From JAXMHB01 sp046346965 (GTDB lineage Bacteria; Pseudomonadota; Gammaproteobacteria; Xanthomonadales; SZUA-5), in assembly GCA_046346965.1 (NCBI GenBank), contig JAXMHB010000004.1:310001-374000 (forward strand): 64,000 nucleotides of DNA. The letters run 5' to 3'. The position numbers were made by a program, and so were the translations under genes. Every line of letters starts with the position of its first letter. The stretch's first letter is position 1. The notes beneath the pieces are model-generated. The model did no database searches, was not told the DNA's origin, and saw only the letters and a program-made list of their open reading frames with translations. Below, one piece after another: positions 34,720 to 44,346 of the stretch.

Positions 34720-35670
34720 TCAGGGGCGCAGCGCCAACGCCGGATCCTCGCGCTTGACCACCTGCAAATCGGCCTTCGACACTCCCAGCCACAGCAGCAT
34801 CGGGTTGCAGAAGAAGATCGACGAGAAGGTGCCCACGATGATGCCGATGATCGTCGTCAACGCGAAGTTCTCCACCACCGGGCCGCCCATGAAGTACAGC
34901 GAGAACAGCGCGAAGAAGGTGGTGACGCCGGTGATCAAGGTACGCGAGAGCGTGTTGTTGATCGCCTTGTTGATGGTCTCTTCCGGGCCCAGCTTGCGCG
35001 CGCTGCGGAAGATTTCACGGACGCGATCAAACACCACCACCTTGTCGTTGATCGAGTAGCCGGCCACCGTCAGCAGCGCGGCCAACACGGTCAGATCGAA
35101 GCTCATGCCGGTCACGCAGATGAATCCCAAGGTGATGATGACATCGTGCACCTCGCCAACAATGGCGGTGAGACCGAATCGCCATTCAAAGCGTACGGCC
35201 ACGTACAACATGATCGTCAGCAGCACGAAGATCACCGCTACGGCGCCGTCTTCGGCGAGTTCCTTGCCGATCTGCGGGCCGACGAACTCGCTGCGCTTGA
35301 TCGTGACCTGAATACCGGCGTCGCCGAGTGCCTTCTGCACTCGCTTGGCGGTTTCTTCCTTCTCTGCTTCGACTGCCAGGCCCGACTTGGATGGCGGCAG
35401 GCGCATGGCCACTTCTTTGGCGCCACCGATGCTCTGTACCGCGACGTCGCCGAAGCCGGCCTTCTCCAGCGCGGCACGCACTTCCTCGGTGTTCATCGGC
35501 TGTTCGGAGCGCGCTTCCACCATCGTGCCGCCGGTGAAATCGAGCGCCAGATTCAGACCCTTGGTGAACACCAGCACCAGCGAGGCGATCAGCAGAAAAA
35601 TGGAGATGCTGACGCTGATCTTGCGCCAGCGCATGAACGGAATGTTCGCATTCGGATTAAACAGTTCCAT
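34720..35670 (-). CDS. secF: Protein translocase subunit SecF
   Basis: A 316-residue SecF with the expected six helices. The first periplasmic region opens with NLALDFTGGTMVEARSE. The conserved C-terminal part has TGMSFDLTVLAALLTVAGYS and NDKVVVFDRVRE. With SecD it uses the proton gradient to pull exported proteins through SecYEG. It is the last gene of the operon, 12 bp after secD, followed by a strong terminator. Confidence 0.96.
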   Translation of the reverse strand: MELFNPNANIPFMRWRKISVSISIFLLIASLVLVFTKGLNLALDFTGGTMVEARSEQPMNTEEVRAALEKAGFGDVAVQSIGGAKEVAMRLPPSKSGLAVEAEKEETAKRVQKALGDAGIQVTIKRSEFVGPQIGKELAEDGAVAVIFVLLTIMLYVAVRFEWRFGLTAIVGEVHDVIITLGFICVTGMSFDLTVLAALLTVAGYSINDKVVVFDRVREIFRSARKLGPEETINKAINNTLSRTLITGVTTFFALFSLYFMGGPVVENFALTTIIGIIVGTFSSIFFCNPMLLWLGVSKADLQVVKREDPALALRP

Positions 35671-35682
35671 GGGAGTCGCTCC

Positions 35683-37545
35683 TTAACCGACCGAGATCGC
35701 CTGCACCTTGCGGCGGCGTCCGTAAATCATGGCCATGATCAACTGGGTCACGGTGACCGCGCTGAACATGGAGGTGATGAGGCCGACCAGCATGGTCACC
35801 GCAAATCCACGCACCGGGCCCGAGCCAAACGCGAACATCGCAAGCGCCGCGAAGACGGTAGTCAGATTGGCGTCCAAAATGGTGCCCCAGGCCTTCTCGT
35901 AGCCTGCCTTGAGCGCCGCCAGCGGCGACATGCCGGCGCGGACCTCCTCGCGTATACGCTCGGCAATCAGCACGTTGGCGTCCACCGCCATACCGAGCGT
36001 CAACACAATACCGGCGATGCCGGGCATGGTCAGCGTGGCGCCCAACAAACTCAGCGTTGCGACCAGCAGCAGCATGTTCACGGCCAGACCGGCAACGGTC
36101 ACCAGCCCGACCAGTCGATAGTAGAACATCACAAAGACAACGATCAGCGCCGTGCCAATCGCCATCGCCTCCAAGCCGCGGACAATATTCTCGCGACCGA
36201 GGCTGGGACCGATCACGCGCTCCTCGACGATGTCCACCGGCACCGCCAGCGAACCGGCGCGCAGCAGCAGCGCGAGCTCATTGGCTTCCGACGGCGAATC
36301 GAGTCCGGTGGTCTGGAACTGATTGCTGAAGACACCGCGGATCGTCGCGATGCTGATAATGCGCTGGCTTTCCTTGAAATAGCGTTCTTCCTTGCCGTCC
36401 ACGGTGCGCGTCTGCGGCAGACGCTCGATGTACACCACCGCCATCGGACGACCGACGTTTTCGCTGGTGAAATCGAGCATGCGCTGACCGCCGCCGCTAT
36501 CGAGGCGCACCGACACCATCGGCGTACCGGTCTGCGGATCGGTGCCGCTGGTGGCGTCGACCAGCTGATCGCCGGTGGCGATCACTTCCTTCTTCAGCAG
36601 CACCGGCTGGCCGCGGCTGTCGAAATACAGCTTGGAATCCGGCGGAATCTTGCCGGAGGCCGCCGCTTCGGCCGGATTCGCGTTGTCGTTGACGGCGCGG
36701 TATTCCAGCGTAGCGGTGGAGCCGAGGATCTTCTTGGCGACTGCGGTGTCCTGAATGCCGGGCAGCTGCACGACGATGCGGGTCTGGCCCTGCTGCTGGA
36801 TCACCGGCTCCGCCACGCCGAGCTCACCGACGCGGTTGTACAGCGTGGTGATGTTCTGCTCGATCGTACGCGTCTGCGCTTCGGCGATTTTGGCCGGCGG
36901 AATCTTGGCCAGAATGGTGGTGCCGTTGTCGGCCGTCAGCTCGTCGAGCACCAGCTCGGAGGCGCCCTTGGTCAACGCGGTGACCGCCTTGGCGCGATCT
37001 TCCGGGGCCGTCAGCTGCACCAGCAGGCCGCCGCCAGCGCGCGTCACCGAACGATACGGCACTTTTTCGGTGCGCAACGCCTGGTAGATGTCGTTCATGT
37101 AGCGATCTTCGAGCTTCTCTCGCGCCGAGGCCTGATCGACCTCCATCAAGAAGTGCACGCCGCCCTGCAAGTCCAGGCCCAGCGTCATTGGCTTGGCGCC
37201 GACGGCTCGCAACCAAGCCGGCACGGTCGAGGCCAAATTCATGGCGACCGTGTACTGGTCCTTCAATTCGTCGGCCAGCAGCGTCTGCGCGGTCAGCTGC
37301 ACGTCGGCATTGGGGAAGCGCACCATCAGCCGATCCGCCGTGCGTTCCAGACCAAAGTACGCGAGCTGCTTGCCCTTCAGCGTGCCCTCGACGCGGCCTT
37401 GCAGCGCGTCGTCGATCACCGAGCCACGATTGGCCGAGATCTGCACCGCAGGTTGCTGCGGGAACATGTTCGGCAGAGAGTACAGTGTGGCCAACAGCAC
37501 CAGCGCGACCACCAGGCCGAGCTTCCATTTCGGAAATTCAAACAT
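35683..37545 (-). CDS. secD: Protein translocase subunit SecD
   Basis: A 620-residue SecD. Markers are the start LGLVVALVLLATLYSLPNMF, the motif LGLDLQGGVHFLMEVD, a large periplasmic P1 domain, and the C-terminal TM block with MAVDANVLIAERIREEVRAG. Its length matches the family. It lies between yajC and secF. Confidence 0.96.
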   Translation of the reverse strand: MFEFPKWKLGLVVALVLLATLYSLPNMFPQQPAVQISANRGSVIDDALQGRVEGTLKGKQLAYFGLERTADRLMVRFPNADVQLTAQTLLADELKDQYTVAMNLASTVPAWLRAVGAKPMTLGLDLQGGVHFLMEVDQASAREKLEDRYMNDIYQALRTEKVPYRSVTRAGGGLLVQLTAPEDRAKAVTALTKGASELVLDELTADNGTTILAKIPPAKIAEAQTRTIEQNITTLYNRVGELGVAEPVIQQQGQTRIVVQLPGIQDTAVAKKILGSTATLEYRAVNDNANPAEAAASGKIPPDSKLYFDSRGQPVLLKKEVIATGDQLVDATSGTDPQTGTPMVSVRLDSGGGQRMLDFTSENVGRPMAVVYIERLPQTRTVDGKEERYFKESQRIISIATIRGVFSNQFQTTGLDSPSEANELALLLRAGSLAVPVDIVEERVIGPSLGRENIVRGLEAMAIGTALIVVFVMFYYRLVGLVTVAGLAVNMLLLVATLSLLGATLTMPGIAGIVLTLGMAVDANVLIAERIREEVRAGMSPLAALKAGYEKAWGTILDANLTTVFAALAMFAFGSGPVRGFAVTMLVGLITSMFSAVTVTQLIMAMIYGRRRKVQAISVG

Positions 37546-37599
37546 CGATCACCCCAGACGAGGGTAGTTAAAGCAGGAAGGAAAGCGTGGCAAGGACGC

Positions 37600-37926
37600 T
37601 CAAGCGGACTTGTAGGTGCCCTTGGGCAGCACAGCGCCGACGGCGTGCTTCTGCACCTTGATGCGCACGTTGGCGGCGATCTCGAGGGTCACGAAGCTGT
37701 CACCCACCTCGTCGATCTTGCCCAGGATGCCGCCGGTGGTGACGATTTCGTCGTTGCGCGCCAGCGCTTCGACCATCTTTTTGTGTTCCGACATGCGCTT
37801 CTGCTGCGGGCGGATCAGCAGGAAATAGAAGATGCCGAAGAACACCACCAACATGACGATGCTGCCGATGCCGCTACCAGCCGGCGCTGCCGCCTGGGCG
37901 TAGGCAGGCGAGATCAAAAAATCCAT
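37600..37926 (-). CDS. yajC: Preprotein translocase subunit YajC
   Basis: A 108-residue single-helix protein. The membrane segment is GSIVMLVVFFGIFYFLLIRP, followed by QQKRMSEHKKMVEAL and EIVTTGGILGKIDEV, all typical of YajC. The first gene of the yajC-secDF operon. The tgt and queA genes that often precede it in gammaproteobacteria are not present; a divergent gene lies upstream. Confidence 0.95.
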   Translation of the reverse strand: MDFLISPAYAQAAAPAGSGIGSIVMLVVFFGIFYFLLIRPQQKRMSEHKKMVEALARNDEIVTTGGILGKIDEVGDSFVTLEIAANVRIKVQKHAVGAVLPKGTYKSA

Positions 37927-38233
37927 GGAAATTCGCTCGTGACGATGGACGGGCGCGAGGGGTCTCGCGAATCAGCCGCCAAGTATGCCACAGGCGGCGC
38001 CTACCTCAGTTGGAGGCACTGTGCAGAAGATCAAGGGCCGCAGGGCGCCTGCCCTGCCCTGCTGCGGCGCAGCACGGGCATTGCTTGGCTCGACTTAGGT
38101 CAAGGCGTAGTGTCGGTCGGGCAACGATGATCGGCCGCGGCGCTGAATGTACAGCGACACGACCTTTCGCAATGGCGCACCGGTCGTACCCGGTGGGTGC
38201 GACCCCTGGCCCTCAACCTCAGGGAGTATCCGC
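37927..38233. other. Divergent promoter region yajC / EF-G-like gene
   Basis: About 300 bp between divergent genes. I see no gene and no clear -35/-10 pair. Nearest the plus-strand gene is an AGGGAG ribosome-binding site (38221-38226). Confidence 0.5.
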
Positions 38234-40282
38234 ATGCCCCACTACACCACGGCCCAGATCCGCAATGTCGCGCTCGTAGGCCACGCTGGCGCCGGCAAGA
38301 CCACGCTGTTCGAAGCCCTGCTCCATGCCGGCGGCGCGATTACCACGCAGGGCTCGATCGAACGCGGCAACACGGTGTCCGACTACGACCCGATGGAACG
38401 CGAGCGCCAGCACTCGATCGGCAGCGCAATTGCGTCGATCGATCACGGCGGCATCCACGTCAATCTGATCGACACGCCGGGCTACCCGGACTTTCGCGGC
38501 CCGACCTTGTCGGCCCTGGCGGCAGTGGAAACCTGCGCCGTGGTGGTCAATGCGAGTACCGGTATCGAGTACTCGACCAGTCGCATGATGGAGTACGCCA
38601 AGGCGCGCCGACTATGTCGGCTGCTGGTCGTCAACAAGATGGACCACGAGGACGCGGACCTGGAAATGCTGGTCGAGCAGTTGCGCGAGGCCTTTGGCAA
38701 CGAGTGCCTGCCGATCAATCTGCCGGCAAAAGGACGCTCGGCCGTGGTCGATTGCTACACCTCGCCGGCCGGCGAGTCGGAATTCTCCAGCGTCAGCGCA
38801 GCGCACCAGCGCATCATCGATCAGGTAGTCGAGATCAATGAAGACGTGATGGGACACTACCTGGAGGAAGGCGAGGAAGGCCTGTCCGGACAGGAGCTGC
38901 ACGATGCCTTCGAGCAGTGCCTGCGCGAAGGCCATCTGGTGCCGATCTGCTTCGTCTCGGCGCGTACCGGCGCCGGCGTCCGGGAGTTGCTGGACTTGTT
39001 TGAGCGGCTGATGCCCAATCCGGCCGAGGCCAATCCGCCGCTGTTCGTCAAGGGCGGCCCCGACGGCGAGTCCTTCCAGACCGAGCCGGACGCCGGCAAA
39101 CATGTGGTTGCCGATGTTTTCAAGATCATCAACGACCCCTTCGTCGGCAAGCTCAGCGTGTTTCGCATCTACCAGGGCACCGTGCGCCGCGACACCCAGT
39201 TGTTCATCGACGACGGCAAGAAACCTTTCAAAGTCGGGCACTTGTTCAAGCTCAAGGGCAAGGAACACGTGGAGATCGAGGACGCCGTGCCGGGCGATAT
39301 CGCCGCCGTCGCCAAGATCGAGGAGATCCATTTCGACGCCGTGCTGCACGACAGCCACGACGAGGACCACATCCACCTGAAGCCGATCAACTTCCCGCAA
39401 CCGATGTACGGCCTCGCGATCGAGCCGGCGACCCGCGGGCAGGAGCAGAAGCTCGCCAATGCACTGCACAAGCTGACCGAGGAAGACCCCTGCCTGCGCG
39501 TCGAGCACCACAAGGAGCTCAACGAGACGGTGTTACGGGGCCTGGGGGAACTGCACCTGCGCGTGGTATTGGAGCGCATGAAGGAGCGTTACGGCGTGGA
39601 CGTGCTGACGCGGCCGCCGCGCATTGCCTACCGCGAGACCATTTCCGCGCTGGCCGATGGTCATCATCGCCACAAGAAGCAGACCGGCGGCGCCGGCCAG
39701 TTTGGCGAGGTCTTCCTGCGCGTCGAGCCGCTGCCGCGCGGCGCAGGCTTCGAGTTCGTCGACGAGATCAAGGGCGGCACCATTCCCGGCCAGTTCCTGC
39801 CGGCCATCGAGAAAGGCGTGCGCATGGTGCTCGAAACTGGTGCCGTCGCCGGCTACCAACTCCACGATGTGCGCGTCATCGTCTACGACGGCAAGTATCA
39901 CCCGGTCGATTCCAAGGAAGTGGCGTTCATCACCGCCGGGAAAAAGGCCTTCCTCGACGCCGTCAGCAAGGCGCGTCCGCTGGTGCTGGAGCCGATCGTC
40001 AATCTGGACGTCACCGTTCCGGCCGAGCACATGGGTGACATCACCGGCGGCCTGGCGACCAAGCGTGCGCGCATCAACGGCACCGACTCCTTGCGTGGCG
40101 GCGAGCTGATCGTGAAGGCGCAGGTGCCGCTGGCCGAGATCAGCGACTACAGCAATGAGCTGAAGGCGATCACCGCCGGGCGTGGGCGCTACACCATCGA
40201 ACTCAGCCACTACGAGGCGGTGCCCGGTCAGGTGCAAAAGCAACTGGTGGATGCCTACAAGCCGCACCACGAGGAAGATTGA
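38234..40282 (+). CDS. Elongation factor G-like GTPase (FusA2 type)
   Basis: A 682-residue translational GTPase of the EF-G-like branch, distinct from the housekeeping EF-G. The P-loop is GHAGAGKT at 16-23, then DTPGYPDF (G3) and VNKMDHEDAD (G4). The residues before the P-loop and the insert between domains differ from canonical EF-G. Domain IV-V is present (GGTIPGQFLPAIEKGVR, TAGRGRYTIELSHYE). No ribosomal-protein genes are nearby, which also argues for a paralogue. I chose the ATG at 38234 (AGGGAG 7 nt upstream) over an upstream in-frame ATG at 38147. Its function is not firmly known. Confidence 0.88.
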   Translation: MPHYTTAQIRNVALVGHAGAGKTTLFEALLHAGGAITTQGSIERGNTVSDYDPMERERQHSIGSAIASIDHGGIHVNLIDTPGYPDFRGPTLSALAAVETCAVVVNASTGIEYSTSRMMEYAKARRLCRLLVVNKMDHEDADLEMLVEQLREAFGNECLPINLPAKGRSAVVDCYTSPAGESEFSSVSAAHQRIIDQVVEINEDVMGHYLEEGEEGLSGQELHDAFEQCLREGHLVPICFVSARTGAGVRELLDLFERLMPNPAEANPPLFVKGGPDGESFQTEPDAGKHVVADVFKIINDPFVGKLSVFRIYQGTVRRDTQLFIDDGKKPFKVGHLFKLKGKEHVEIEDAVPGDIAAVAKIEEIHFDAVLHDSHDEDHIHLKPINFPQPMYGLAIEPATRGQEQKLANALHKLTEEDPCLRVEHHKELNETVLRGLGELHLRVVLERMKERYGVDVLTRPPRIAYRETISALADGHHRHKKQTGGAGQFGEVFLRVEPLPRGAGFEFVDEIKGGTIPGQFLPAIEKGVRMVLETGAVAGYQLHDVRVIVYDGKYHPVDSKEVAFITAGKKAFLDAVSKARPLVLEPIVNLDVTVPAEHMGDITGGLATKRARINGTDSLRGGELIVKAQVPLAEISDYSNELKAITAGRGRYTIELSHYEAVPGQVQKQLVDAYKPHHEED

Positions 40283-40310
40283 ACCACGCCGACCGCGACT
40301 GGCGTCGCGC

Positions 40311-42371
40311 TTACAGGCGCCAGTCCAGCCCCAGCCAGAACCCGCGCCCCGGCGCGGGTTCGTAGTAGCGGCGCGCTGCTTCGTTGACGATCAAGGAGCT
40401 GCTGTAGCGCCGATCGAGCAGATTGTCGACGCGCAGCAGCAGGCCCATTTGCGAGCCCGGCGGCGCCCAGCGCAGGCGCGCGCCGAGCACAGCATAGCCA
40501 GGCACCTGATCGCGATTGCGATCATTGGCGAGGGTCGCGGCGAAGGCCTGCCACTCCAGACCCGCTGACCACGCACCCTCGCCGCGCCAGTCGAGCTCGA
40601 TACGCCCGAAACGCGGCGGCACCCCCGGCATGCGCTGGCCGGCAGCGATCAGCAGCGAGGGCGTCGTGCAAGTGGGCTGCAGACAAACGGCGTAAGGCTC
40701 GGTGTAGCGCGCATCGATCCAACTGGCCACTGCGCGCAGCTGCAGCGACCGCGACGGGCGCCACTGCAGCGCGGTTTCCAGTCCCTCGCGCCGCGTAGCG
40801 CTGGCATTGCGGAAGCTGCTGCGACCGCCGCTGGCGCTGTCGACCACGATCTCGTCCTCGGTGTCGACGCGGAACAGCGTGCCTTCGAATTGCAGGCGCT
40901 CCCAGCGGCCGTCCACGCCGAATTCGAACTGGCGTGCCTGCGCGGGCTTGAGTTCCGTGTTGAAGCCGCCGTCGCCGTCGGCGCGATAGGCCAGTTCCGC
41001 CAACGTGGGTACTTCAACGCTACGCCCGGCGGCGGCGTGCAGGCGCCAGCGTGGCTGCCATTGATAGCTGAAACCAAAGGCTGGCAGCCAGGCGCGACTG
41101 TCGTAGCGACCGCTGTCGTCCGGGTTGCCGGGCGCCACGTAGCGATCGCTGCTGCGGTAGTCGAGTAGGCTGCGGCGCACGCCCGCGCTCAGCGTCCACG
41201 CCGGCGACAGGTCGAGATCCGCCCGCAGCATGACGTCGCGCTGGCCGCCGCGATTGCGCTCGTCGCGGCGCAAGGCGCCGCGCACGCCCAGCGTGTTGCC
41301 CTGGTAGTTCTCGTAGCCCAGGCGATCCTCTATGAGCTGCTCATCGCGCAGACGTGCCTGCAGCGCGAGCGGCAGGCCGGCCAGCGACAGATCGCGCTCC
41401 AGTTCCAGCGACCAACCGTAGTAGTCGCGCGCCAGATCGACCACGCCTCCGCCATTGGTGGGCGACTGCTGCGCCTGCGGCGTCACCGCCAGGTATTGCT
41501 CCACCGAACGCTGCCCGCCGTAGGCCGTCAGCCGCCACTGCGTCGGTCCCTGCTCCCACTGATAACGCGCACCGACCTGTCCCTGGCGCGTCGCCTTGCG
41601 GGTGCGAAACTGCTCAGCGGCGGGGCTCGCCGCCGTCGGATCGGCGAGGTACTCGGCCCGGGTCAGCCCGAGTGCGTCCTCGGCCAGCGGCTGGTCCTGC
41701 CAGTGCGCGGTGACGCTCAACCAGCCCGGCCCGACCTCGACATCGCCACGCGCGGCCAGCAGCGTGCGCTCGTTGCGACTGCGCGCGCGCTCGCCCGCAA
41801 CTTCGTTGCGGTTGCCGCTCAGCGACCAGTACGCCGCGTCGCCGCCGTCGAGCGCAAAGCCGTAGCGGCGCTGGCCGTTGCTGCCCAGTCCGAGGCTGAG
41901 CTGATCGGCATCGCGGCGACGCGCGCCGTCGATGCGCAGATAGGCACCGCCGCTGCCGTAGAGCGTCGCAAAGGGACCGCGAATCAGGCTCAGCTGGCCG
42001 CCGCCGGCGAGGTCGATATGGCCCAACTGGCTCTGCCCATCGACCGCCGTCGCCGGGATGCCGTCGTACTCCACGCGCAGACCGCGCGCGCCGAAAGGCG
42101 AGCGCGCGCCGAAGCCACGAATGCTGATCTGCGAGTCCTGTGCCTCGTTGTAGCGCTGCCGCGCCACCACGCCCGGCAAGGTACTCAGCGCCTCGGTGAT
42201 ATCGAGCGCGCGACGCTGCTGCCGCAGGGTCTCCAGATCGACGGTGTCGGGCCGCGCCACCGCCGGCGGGCGCTCAGCACGCGCCTCGACCGCCGGGAGC
42301 GTGCGCGCCTCGCAGGCGGTCTCGGGCGTGCAGCTCTGCGCCCACAGCGCCAGCGCAGCCCAGGGCGCCAT
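40311..42371 (-). CDS. TonB-dependent outer-membrane receptor
   Basis: A 686-residue TonB-dependent receptor. The plug domain includes ITEALSTLPGVVARQRYNEA, QISIRGFGARSPFGARGLRV and IDLAGGGQLSLIRGPFATLY. The barrel runs to a terminal GFWLGLDWRL. The signal sequence is short (MAPWAALALWAQSC). No TonB box or ligand-specific feature is clear; siderophore or metal complex uptake is a general guess. It follows the rubredoxin gene by only 6 bp, so the two are probably cotranscribed. Confidence 0.9.
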   Translation of the reverse strand: MAPWAALALWAQSCTPETACEARTLPAVEARAERPPAVARPDTVDLETLRQQRRALDITEALSTLPGVVARQRYNEAQDSQISIRGFGARSPFGARGLRVEYDGIPATAVDGQSQLGHIDLAGGGQLSLIRGPFATLYGSGGAYLRIDGARRRDADQLSLGLGSNGQRRYGFALDGGDAAYWSLSGNRNEVAGERARSRNERTLLAARGDVEVGPGWLSVTAHWQDQPLAEDALGLTRAEYLADPTAASPAAEQFRTRKATRQGQVGARYQWEQGPTQWRLTAYGGQRSVEQYLAVTPQAQQSPTNGGGVVDLARDYYGWSLELERDLSLAGLPLALQARLRDEQLIEDRLGYENYQGNTLGVRGALRRDERNRGGQRDVMLRADLDLSPAWTLSAGVRRSLLDYRSSDRYVAPGNPDDSGRYDSRAWLPAFGFSYQWQPRWRLHAAAGRSVEVPTLAELAYRADGDGGFNTELKPAQARQFEFGVDGRWERLQFEGTLFRVDTEDEIVVDSASGGRSSFRNASATRREGLETALQWRPSRSLQLRAVASWIDARYTEPYAVCLQPTCTTPSLLIAAGQRMPGVPPRFGRIELDWRGEGAWSAGLEWQAFAATLANDRNRDQVPGYAVLGARLRWAPPGSQMGLLLRVDNLLDRRYSSSLIVNEAARRYYEPAPGRGFWLGLDWRL

Positions 42372-42377
42372 GCGTAC

Positions 42378-42575
42378 TCAGACCTCGACCATGTCGAAGT
42401 CGGCCTTGCCGACCCCACAATCCGGGCAGGTCCACCAATCCGGGACGTCTTCCCACCGCGTCCCCGGCTTCAGACCATCGGCCGGCGCGCCGGCCGCCTC
42501 GTCATACAACCAGCCACACACGACGCACACATAGGTGCGCCAGGGGCCCCGTCCATCGCTCGCTTCTGCGCTCAC
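42378..42575 (-). CDS. Rubredoxin
   Basis: A 65-residue rubredoxin with two CxxCG-type iron ligands: TYVCVVCGWLYDEAAG and WTCPDCGVGKADFDMVEV. One Fe(Cys)4 site for one-electron transfer. I chose the GTG at 42575 because GGAG lies 7 nt upstream; an in-frame ATG further up gives an arginine-rich leader. Its partner is unknown; its proximity to the TonB receptor (6 bp) suggests cotranscription, not necessarily a shared function. Confidence 0.92.
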   Translation of the reverse strand: MSAEASDGRGPWRTYVCVVCGWLYDEAAGAPADGLKPGTRWEDVPDWWTCPDCGVGKADFDMVEV

Positions 42576-42689
42576 AACCTGACTCCGGCAAAAGCCGCGA
42601 TTCTGGCATGGGCCGCGGGCGGGACGGAACGGCGCTGCCCGCACAGCCGGCTCGGGCGGCAGGTGCCGCCCAGCCAGCGCATTCCGGTC

Positions 42690-44171
42690 TCAGGCGATGC
42701 GTTCGGCGCCGCCCATGTACGGACGCAGCACCTCGGGGATCGTGATCGACCCGTCGGCGTTCTGATAGTTCTCCATCACCGCGATCAGCGCGCGCCCGAC
42801 GGCGACCCCGGAGCCATTCAACGTGTGCACCAGCTCCGGCTTGCCGGTGGCCGGATTGCGCCAGCGCGCCTGCATGCGCCGCGCCTGGAAGCTCTCGCAG
42901 TTGGAGCAGGAGCTGATCTCGCGATAGGTCAGCTGGCTCGGCAGCCAGACCTCGATGTCGTAAGTCATCGAGGCCGAGAAGCCCATGTCGCCGGTGCACA
43001 GGCGGATGGTGCGGAACGGCAGACCGAGCAGTCGCAAGATGGTCTCGGCGTGGCCGGTCATTTCCTCCAGCTGGGCATAGCTGTCGTCTGGCCGCGCGAT
43101 CTGCACCAGTTCGACTTTCTCGAACTGGTGTTGCCGGATCATGCCGCGCGTGTCGCGACCGGCCGCGCCGGCCTCGGCGCGAAAGCACAGCGAGTGCGCA
43201 GTCATGCGCAGCGGCAGCGCCTCGGCTTCCAAAATGCTGTCGCGCACCAGATTGGTCAGCGAGACCTCGGCGGTCGGAATCAGGTACATGCGCCGCCACA
43301 ACCAGCGGTGCAAGGTGGCGACCAAGGCCTCTGGACGGTGCAGATCGTCCCACAGCGCCGGCGGGATGCGGCCCAGCGTCTGCAGGCCGAGATCGGCGGC
43401 GATGCCGTTGATCAGCGCCAGCACGTCGTCGCGATTGCCCCGCGCCAGCGCGCCGCGCATGGCATCCAGCGCCTTGCCATCGATGGCCAGATGGCGCGTG
43501 CCGTGCGGCACCTCGAACAGATCTTCCTCGAACTTGGGCAGCTGCCCGGTGCCTTGCATGGTCTCGCTGCTGACCAGCAGCGGCACATTGACCTCGGTAT
43601 AGCCGTGCTGGCCGGTGTGCTGATCGAGCATGAACTGCGCCAGCGCCCGGTGCAGACGGGCCAGCCCGCCGCGCAGGACAGTGAAGCGCGAGCCCGACAG
43701 CTTGGCGGCCGCCTCGGCATCCAGCCAGCCGTTGCGGGCGCCAAGTTCGACATGATCCTTGATATCGAAATCAAAGGCGCGCGGCACGCCGATGCGGCGC
43801 ACTTCGAGGTTGTCGTTCTCGTCCTTGCCCAGCTGCACGGACTCATGCGGGATGTTCGGCAGCCGCAGGGCGATGGTGGTCAGGCGATCCTGGATCGCCG
43901 CCAGCGCCTCCTCGGCGGCGCGCAGGCGCTGCGGAATCGCCTGACTCTCCGCCATCAGATCGTCGGCGTTGAGCCCCTTGGACTTGCGCGCGCCGATTTC
44001 CTTGGCCAGGCGATTGCGGCTGGCCTGCAGATCCTGGGTGTCGGTCTGAACCTGCTTGCGCTCGGCTTCCAGCGCTTCGAGTTCGGCAATTGGCAGTTCG
44101 AGTCCGCGCGTGCGCAGCAAACGTTCTGCGGTGGCATGCAAATGCTGGCGGAGCAGAATGGGATCAAGCAT
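42690..44171 (-). CDS. serS: Seryl-tRNA synthetase with a ~65-residue insertion
   Basis: Charges tRNA-Ser. The N-terminal coiled-coil arm (about 30-100) is followed by the class II catalytic core: motif 2 CFRAEAGAAGRDTRGMIRQH and motif 3 LVHTLNGSGVAVGRALIAVM. At 493 residues it is about 60-65 longer than usual. The extra sequence lies at about 222-294, between KFEEDLFEV and MYLIPTAEV, where E. coli SerRS has only about a dozen residues. The insert is helical and charged (DGKALDAMRGALARGNRDDV, WDDLHRPEALVATLHRWLWR). All catalytic motifs are intact, so the enzyme should work. The ATG at 44171 gives the canonical start MLDPILLRQ. Confidence 0.95.
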   Translation of the reverse strand: MLDPILLRQHLHATAERLLRTRGLELPIAELEALEAERKQVQTDTQDLQASRNRLAKEIGARKSKGLNADDLMAESQAIPQRLRAAEEALAAIQDRLTTIALRLPNIPHESVQLGKDENDNLEVRRIGVPRAFDFDIKDHVELGARNGWLDAEAAAKLSGSRFTVLRGGLARLHRALAQFMLDQHTGQHGYTEVNVPLLVSSETMQGTGQLPKFEEDLFEVPHGTRHLAIDGKALDAMRGALARGNRDDVLALINGIAADLGLQTLGRIPPALWDDLHRPEALVATLHRWLWRRMYLIPTAEVSLTNLVRDSILEAEALPLRMTAHSLCFRAEAGAAGRDTRGMIRQHQFEKVELVQIARPDDSYAQLEEMTGHAETILRLLGLPFRTIRLCTGDMGFSASMTYDIEVWLPSQLTYREISSCSNCESFQARRMQARWRNPATGKPELVHTLNGSGVAVGRALIAVMENYQNADGSITIPEVLRPYMGGAERIA

Positions 44172-44346
44172 GGCGACACTCTATTCAAGTCGGCGAACGC
44201 GCCATTATGAACCACGTCGCGGCCACTGCGGTTTTGACCTGAGCCCGTCCGGCCGTGCGATGGCCCACGCGGAGCGTCGGGTCGGACGCGACGAAAGCGT
44301 CGCCGGCTGCTAGCCTCCGGCGCGTCCTGCCTGCCGGATCTCGCCC

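Noticed and set aside
34699..38130. A very long plus-strand open frame (over 1100 codons) opposite secF-secD-yajC
   Set aside because: It is antisense to three well-conserved genes, has a His/Gln/Arg-rich composition typical of reverse reading of GC-rich genes, and shows no domain.
38147..38233. Upstream in-frame start for the EF-G-like gene
   Set aside because: The ATG at 38234 has a good AGGGAG site and begins the conserved domain; the extra 29 residues look non-coding.
41496..44210. Long plus-strand frame opposite the TonB receptor, rubredoxin and serS
   Set aside because: The minus-strand genes have clear motifs; this frame is their shadow.
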